Source: Nocardioides luteus (lineage in GTDB: Bacteria; Actinomycetota; Actinomycetes; Propionibacteriales; Nocardioidaceae). From it: 64,000 nt of DNA. Positions 62,720-64,000 of this stretch are shown piece after piece. The translations under genes were made by a program, and so were the position numbers. Positions within the stretch are counted from its first letter, which is position 1. The number at the start of each line of letters is the position of its first letter. The notes under the pieces were generated by a model that worked only from the letters and a program-made list of their open reading frames with translations, searched no databases and was not told the DNA's origin. Location: NCBI RefSeq assembly GCF_000960475.2, contig NZ_JZDQ02000011.1:99533-163532 (forward strand). Reading direction: 5' to 3'.

Positions 62720-63840
62720 GCCGTTCGGCGTGAGGGCAGCGGCGGCAGCGCGTCGGTCGCCTCGAACTGCCCCATCCCGGTGACCCCGAGCAGGTCGACG
62801 ATGATCGACCTGATCTGGACGAGGATGACCTCGGCGTTGAGGGAGTCCGTACGCTCCACCTCGGCCGAGTGCTCGCCGACCGCGAGCAGCACCGATCTGG
62901 CCTCCTCGCTCAGTCCGTCGGGGCCGAGGCCCGCGGCGAGCTCGGACTCGATGACGTCGACGGCGTCGGCGAGCCCGAAGGCCAGCTGGTAGTAGCTCTC
63001 CGGCACGATGTCGCCGCGATAGGCCGACACCGCCGCCCGCCGCACCAGCACCCGGGTGCTCCGCAGCGCGCGGTCGAGCGGCTCGACCAGCTCGGCCATC
63101 CGGTGTACGTGGCTGCGATGCCGGAACCGGAACGGCGACACCGCCAGCACCGACATCCCCTCGTCGGACGCATCCTGCAGCTCGCGGATCAGCGGGTCGG
63201 TGGCGCGCGCGTCGGCGAGCACCTTGAGCCCGTGGACCGCGTCGGCGTCGAGCATCACCTGGCCCGCGGCACGCAGCAGCGAGGCGATCTTCCTGGCGAC
63301 CACGGCCGCCTGCTCACCCGGACGTCGCAGCGGCGCTGCGGGCACGATCGAGGCCGCCACCAGCGCGACCGCACCACCGATCAGCGCGTCGGTCCAGCGG
63401 GTGAACGCCGCGCCGGGCGTCGGCAGCAGCCCCATCACGAAGATCGACTGCACCGCCGCCTGGTTGCGGAAGACCTGGCCCGAGGAGATGAAGATGCCGA
63501 CGGCCATGGCCATCGCCACCACCAGGGTCATCTGCCAGGCACCCTCGCCGATGACCTGCACGACGATGTCGCCCAGGAAGACGCCGAGCGCGACCCCGAT
63601 GGTCACCTCGGTCACCCGCCGCAGTCGTTGGCCGTAGGAGGTGCCGAGACTGACCACCGCCGCGATCGGCGCGAAGACCGGTTGGACGTGGCCGAGCAGC
63701 GACGCCGCGATGAACCACGCCGCCCCGGCCGCGGCGGCGGCCTGGAGCACGTGCCACCGCTTCGACTTCAGCCGCGCCAGCCGGCGACGTACGTCGGACT
63801 TCACCTGCTCACGTGTGACCCGCGGAGCAGAGAACGCCAT
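62716..63840 (-). CDS. FUSC-family membrane protein
   Basis: 374 aa. The N-terminal half has membrane helices (AGAAWFIAASLLGHVQPVFA, RRVTEVTIGVALGVFLGDIV, MTLVVAMAMAVGIFISSGQV) of the FUSC/aromatic acid exporter type; the C-terminal half is helical and cytosolic (LADARATDPLIRELQDASDE, VRRAAVSAYRGDIVPESYYQ). Role in efflux is inferred from family. Its stop codon shares CTAG with the convergent ligase stop, a 4-base overlap. Confidence 0.85.
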   Translation of the reverse strand: MAFSAPRVTREQVKSDVRRRLARLKSKRWHVLQAAAAAGAAWFIAASLLGHVQPVFAPIAAVVSLGTSYGQRLRRVTEVTIGVALGVFLGDIVVQVIGEGAWQMTLVVAMAMAVGIFISSGQVFRNQAAVQSIFVMGLLPTPGAAFTRWTDALIGGAVALVAASIVPAAPLRRPGEQAAVVARKIASLLRAAGQVMLDADAVHGLKVLADARATDPLIRELQDASDEGMSVLAVSPFRFRHRSHVHRMAELVEPLDRALRSTRVLVRRAAVSAYRGDIVPESYYQLAFGLADAVDVIESELAAGLGPDGLSEEARSVLLAVGEHSAEVERTDSLNAEVILVQIRSIIVDLLGVTGMGQFEATDALPPLPSRRTA

Positions 63841-63865
63841 GGGCGGGATCCTATCGGTCCAGACC

Positions 63866-64000
63866 CCTGCCGAGACGTCACCCGCGTCGGCCGAGTGGGC
63901 ACGGTGATGCCCACTCGGCCGACGGGACTGACGCCTCGGCCGACGGGACTGACGCCTCGGCCGACGGGACTGACGCCTCGGCCGACGGGACTGACGCCTC
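63866..64000. repeat. 21-bp repeat array with inverted start, running off the window
   Basis: Cores of TCGGCCGA type: forward near 63866 and 63887, then reverse at 63915, 63936, 63957, 63978 and 63999, period exactly 21 in the reverse half. Arms 63887-63901 and 63908-63922 (TCGGCCGAGTGGGCA) make a perfect hairpin at the switch. The reverse units (GACGCCTCGGCCGACGGGAC) match the inverted units at 11.8 kb at 16 of 21 positions. The array continues past 64000. Confidence 0.85.

Noticed and set aside
63866..64000. CRISPR or IS end
   Set aside because: Contiguous 21-bp tandem units with no spacers and no transposase; same family as the 11.6-kb array.

Overview
The window is a very GC-rich chromosomal segment with dense gene packing, many GTG starts and frequent ATGA, GTGA or TGATG stop/start overlaps. 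The conserved block glmM-rpsI-rplM, coaA/glmS-acpS-nnr-alr-tsaE-tsaB-rimI-tsaD-groES-groEL, a His-tailed GroEL, a GuaB3 paralogue beside guaB and a SigE-family ECF sigma factor all point to an actinomycete. A Nocardioidaceae member (Nocardioides-like) is my best guess; that is inference, because no rRNA is present.

Layout. 1-3.7 kb: the end of a branched-chain amino acid (Liv) ABC operon, divergent from a PucR regulator, with a Crp/GlxR-like site between them. 3.8-11.5 kb: one tightly overlapping eight-gene minus-strand operon (two SDRs, a quinone oxidoreductase, a HAD protein, an APH-type kinase and three acyl-CoA dehydrogenases). Its HAD, kinase and ACAD genes look like a split version of animal ACAD10/ACAD11 and suggest catabolism of hydroxy-acyl-CoAs. 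11.5-12.07 kb: a gene-free spacer holding 21-bp repeat arrays whose two halves are inverted. 12-17 kb: GuaB3, a DUF3224 protein, an AraC regulator and a divergent XRE-regulator/MFS-exporter pair.

17-29.7 kb: four overlapping flavin-dependent (LLM) monooxygenase genes from an apparently leaderless promoter, converging on a DUF1684 gene plus an amino-acid-type ABC transporter. After guaB and an ACT-GNAT gene there is a second DUF1684 gene beside a degenerate permease. Together they resemble an organosulfur or cysteine-conjugate salvage locus. 29.8-33 kb: an LVIVD-repeat secreted protein divergent from a DUF305 lipoprotein, and a GH25 lysozyme. 33-50.6 kb: housekeeping genes, including chaperonins under two CIRCE elements, t6A tRNA-modification genes with a GNAT-TsaE fusion, an HTH gene inserted between rimI and tsaD, and peptidoglycan precursor, CoA and ribosomal-protein genes. 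50.8-64 kb: small secreted or membrane proteins, ornithine aminotransferase, a SigE/NIT-domain pair, a TetR-controlled Baeyer-Villiger monooxygenase/SDR operon, DUF402 with a remnant copy, a ThrE exporter, a YbdK-like ligase, a FUSC protein and another 21-bp array that runs off the end.

A recurrent feature is long, often perfect hairpins without a U-tract at gene 3' ends, several of which contain a stop codon. They fall into small sequence families shared between distant loci. I saw no tRNA or rRNA genes, CRISPR arrays, transposases or prophage genes.
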